Source: Caryophanales bacterium (GTDB lineage: Bacteria; Bacillota; Bacilli; Alicyclobacillales; SLC66). Taken from it: a stretch of 6,537 bases of DNA. The stretch spans positions 1-6,537 of the forward strand of contig DAIELO010000069.1 of assembly GCA_027341705.1 (NCBI GenBank), read 5' to 3'. A program made the translations under genes and the position numbers. The notes under the pieces were generated by a model. That model saw only the letters and a list, made by a program, of their open reading frames with translations, did not search any database and was not told the DNA's origin. Each line of letters starts with the position of its first letter. Position 1 is the stretch's first letter. Below, piece after piece: positions 4,876-6,537 of the stretch.

Positions 4876-6537
4876 TTATTTGCGAAGAACTGCTCCATGG
4901 CGAGAATTTAGTTGTGACAGCACCTGTTCCACTTCGTGCAGCACATCATGTTCCGTCAATGTTCTCTCCTGGGATCGAAAAACCAGTCGCAAAGCCACAC
5001 TCTTTTCTTCCTGACGCACATGATCTCCTGTGTACACATCAAATACTGACACTGATTCAAGTAACGCCCCTGCTGCAACCTGAACCGTCTGAAGGAGCTC
5101 AGCCACCGGCAACGATCGCTGCACAACGATCGCAAGATCCCGTTCCACTTGCGGAAAACGAGGTAATTCCGTTACGTACAAACGATTTTCAACCGTTTGT
5201 AGCAAATAGTCAAAGTCTATTTGAAAATAGAAAACCTCTGTCGCTAAATCAAAAGTTGTAGCTACTTCTTTGCGAAGCTGACCCAATTCGCCTACCGTTC
5301 TGCCATCCATCACCAACTCCGCTGCACGCCCTGAATGAAAATACGGAGCAGTGGCACGTACATACGTCAGTGCTTGATCGACTCCCAAGCGTTGCAACAA
5401 GCCTTCAAGCCAGCCTTTTAGATCATAAAAATCATCGTTTCGAGTAGCATAAAGCGATTCACCGGCATTGGCACCAAACACGATCCCGGATAACATCCTT
5501 TTTTCTAACGGTGGTGCGATCTTGTCTAGTGTGTTCGCTGGCTGCGGCAAAAACACAACACCTATTTCAAACACCCTCAACGCATTAATTTGGCGACTGG
5601 CATTATACTTTGCCACTTCTAGCAGCGAGGATAGCATCGTGGTGCGCAGCGCTCTTCGTTCTTCAGAAAGTGGATTGAGAAGCAGCGCATACTTAGCTAA
5701 CTCATGTTGATCGTCAATTTTCAGTTTTTGATGCCCATCGCTAGCAGCAAAGGAGTACGTCCATACTTCATCAAACCCCTCTGCACGCAGATAATCCCGC
5801 GCTGTTCTGCGCAACTTTTGTTGTCTGGATAGCCCTCCATGGCTGAGTATGCCTTCCATCATGGTAGAAGGAATGCGTTCAAACCCTGCAAGCCTTGCAA
5901 ATTCTTCGATCATATCCTCTTCTCGCAGCAAATCAGGTCGTCGGGAAGGAACAGCCACTATTAAATCCGCTTCCTCTGTTTCCACAGACAGTCCTAACCG
6001 TTGGCAATAACCAACTAACTCATCCACTTCCATCGCGTAGCCAAGCACTTGTGCAACACGTGCGATCCGCACACGAATGCGTGTAGAGGATTTTGGTGTG
6101 AGTAGATCACTCCCAGTAATCACAGGAGCACTAGCCAGACTTCCACCTGCAAATTGCATCATCAATGACGCAGCGCGCAAAAGCGCCGGCAGCACCGCCT
6201 CTGTATCGAGGCCCTTTTCAAAGCGTAGCGAGGCCTCTGAACGTAACTGCAGTTGCCGACTCGTACGCCTTGTTTGGATAGGATCAAACATTGCCGATTC
6301 AATGACGACGGCCGTCGTCTGACTCGTCACTTCACTATTTTCCCCACCCATCACACCAGCTAGACCAAGTCCTTTGACGGGGTCCGCAATCACTACCTCC
6401 ACACCTGCAAGTTCCCGATCCTGACTGTCAAGCGTTCGCAACACTTCTCCATCACGTGCTTGGCGCACCACGATCAATTGATCAGCAATCGCGTGATAAT
6501 CAAAAGCATGAAGCGGCTGCCCCCACTCAAACATCAC
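4876..6537 (-). CDS. pheT: Phenylalanyl-tRNA synthetase beta subunit (5' end cut by window)
   Basis: PheT pairs with the catalytic PheS chain in an alpha2-beta2 enzyme that charges tRNA-Phe. The beta chain gives editing and tRNA binding. About 553 codons are visible of a family length near 800, so the EMAP/tRNA-binding and B1 regions lie beyond the right edge. The first visible codon, GTG, is the valine of a conserved VMxExGQPLHAFD stretch and is not a start. Counting visible residues, the rest of the B3/B4 editing domain covers about 1-130 (GVMGGENSEV 61-70; RSEASLRFEKGLD 99-111). B5 covers about 152-222, with the acidic metal-site segment RREEDMIEE-like at 200-213. The synthetase-like core covers about 235-430. 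The C-terminal ferredoxin-fold anticodon-binding domain covers about 459-552 (LPRFPQVERDLAIVV onwards). It has no internal stops and the C-terminus is complete. It probably follows pheS and is co-transcribed with zapA and cvpA. Confidence 0.97.
   Translation of the reverse strand: MMFEWGQPLHAFDYHAIADQLIVVRQARDGEVLRTLDSQDRELAGVEVVIADPVKGLGLAGVMGGENSEVTSQTTAVVIESAMFDPIQTRRTSRQLQLRSEASLRFEKGLDTEAVLPALLRAASLMMQFAGGSLASAPVITGSDLLTPKSSTRIRVRIARVAQVLGYAMEVDELVGYCQRLGLSVETEEADLIVAVPSRRPDLLREEDMIEEFARLAGFERIPSTMMEGILSHGGLSRQQKLRRTARDYLRAEGFDEVWTYSFAASDGHQKLKIDDQHELAKYALLLNPLSEERRALRTTMLSSLLEVAKYNASRQINALRVFEIGVVFLPQPANTLDKIAPPLEKRMLSGIVFGANAGESLYATRNDDFYDLKGWLEGLLQRLGVDQALTYVRATAPYFHSGRAAELVMDGRTVGELGQLRKEVATTFDLATEVFYFQIDFDYLLQTVENRLYVTELPRFPQVERDLAIVVQRSLPVAELLQTVQVAAGALLESVSVFDVYTGDHVRQEEKSVALRLVFRSQERTLTEHDVLHEVEQVLSQLNSRHGAVLRK

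Noticed and set aside
5108..5132. A near-direct repeat of AACGATCGC in pheT.
   Set aside because: There are only two short copies within coding sequence, with no third copy or array structure.
5177..5201. An 8-bp inverted repeat with a 9-base loop inside pheT (TACAAACG / CGTTTGTA).
   Set aside because: It is within chance expectation for the window, lies inside conserved coding sequence and has no terminator-like tail.

Overview
This window is a stretch of conserved bacterial housekeeping genes. The family set, the strong GGAGG-type ribosome binding sites, the GTG and TTG starts and the order pheT-zapA-cvpA-...-mutS2 all point to a Firmicute of the Bacilli type. The lineage may be near Alicyclobacillus and its relatives, but that placement is an inference from gene order and protein flavour and I could not test it by search. 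Base composition looks moderate and even throughout, with no island-like segment, insertion sequence, tRNA, rRNA or CRISPR array.

Layout, right to left along the minus strand. The 3' two thirds of pheT (phenylalanyl-tRNA synthetase beta chain) enters from the right edge and ends at 4876. zapA (FtsZ-ring stabiliser) follows 55 bases later, then cvpA (CvpA-family membrane protein) after 31 bases. These three look like the tail of a pheS-pheT-zapA-cvpA operon. It ends at a compact bidirectional terminator at 3948-3969, and the last codon of cvpA lies inside the terminator stem. One plus-strand gene, for a 119-residue four-helix membrane protein of the phage-holin-4-2/YvlD family, converges on the same terminator (3580-3939). 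Beyond a 95-base divergent intergenic region, the minus strand resumes with mutS2 (1136-3484, GTG start). After 29 bases comes tyrS (tyrosyl-tRNA synthetase of the TyrZ-like class), which runs off the left edge.

The genes do not form one pathway. Two are aminoacyl-tRNA synthetases, one acts in cell division, one acts in recombination and/or ribosome rescue, and two are membrane proteins of uncertain role. What stands out is the rearranged neighbourhood. In Bacillus subtilis rnhC lies between pheT and zapA, and polX lies between cvpA and mutS2. Here both are absent, the polX position holds an opposite-strand membrane-protein gene that splits the operon, and tyrS follows mutS2 closely with no room for a T-box leader. 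I see no convincing new defence, mobile or RNA system in this window.
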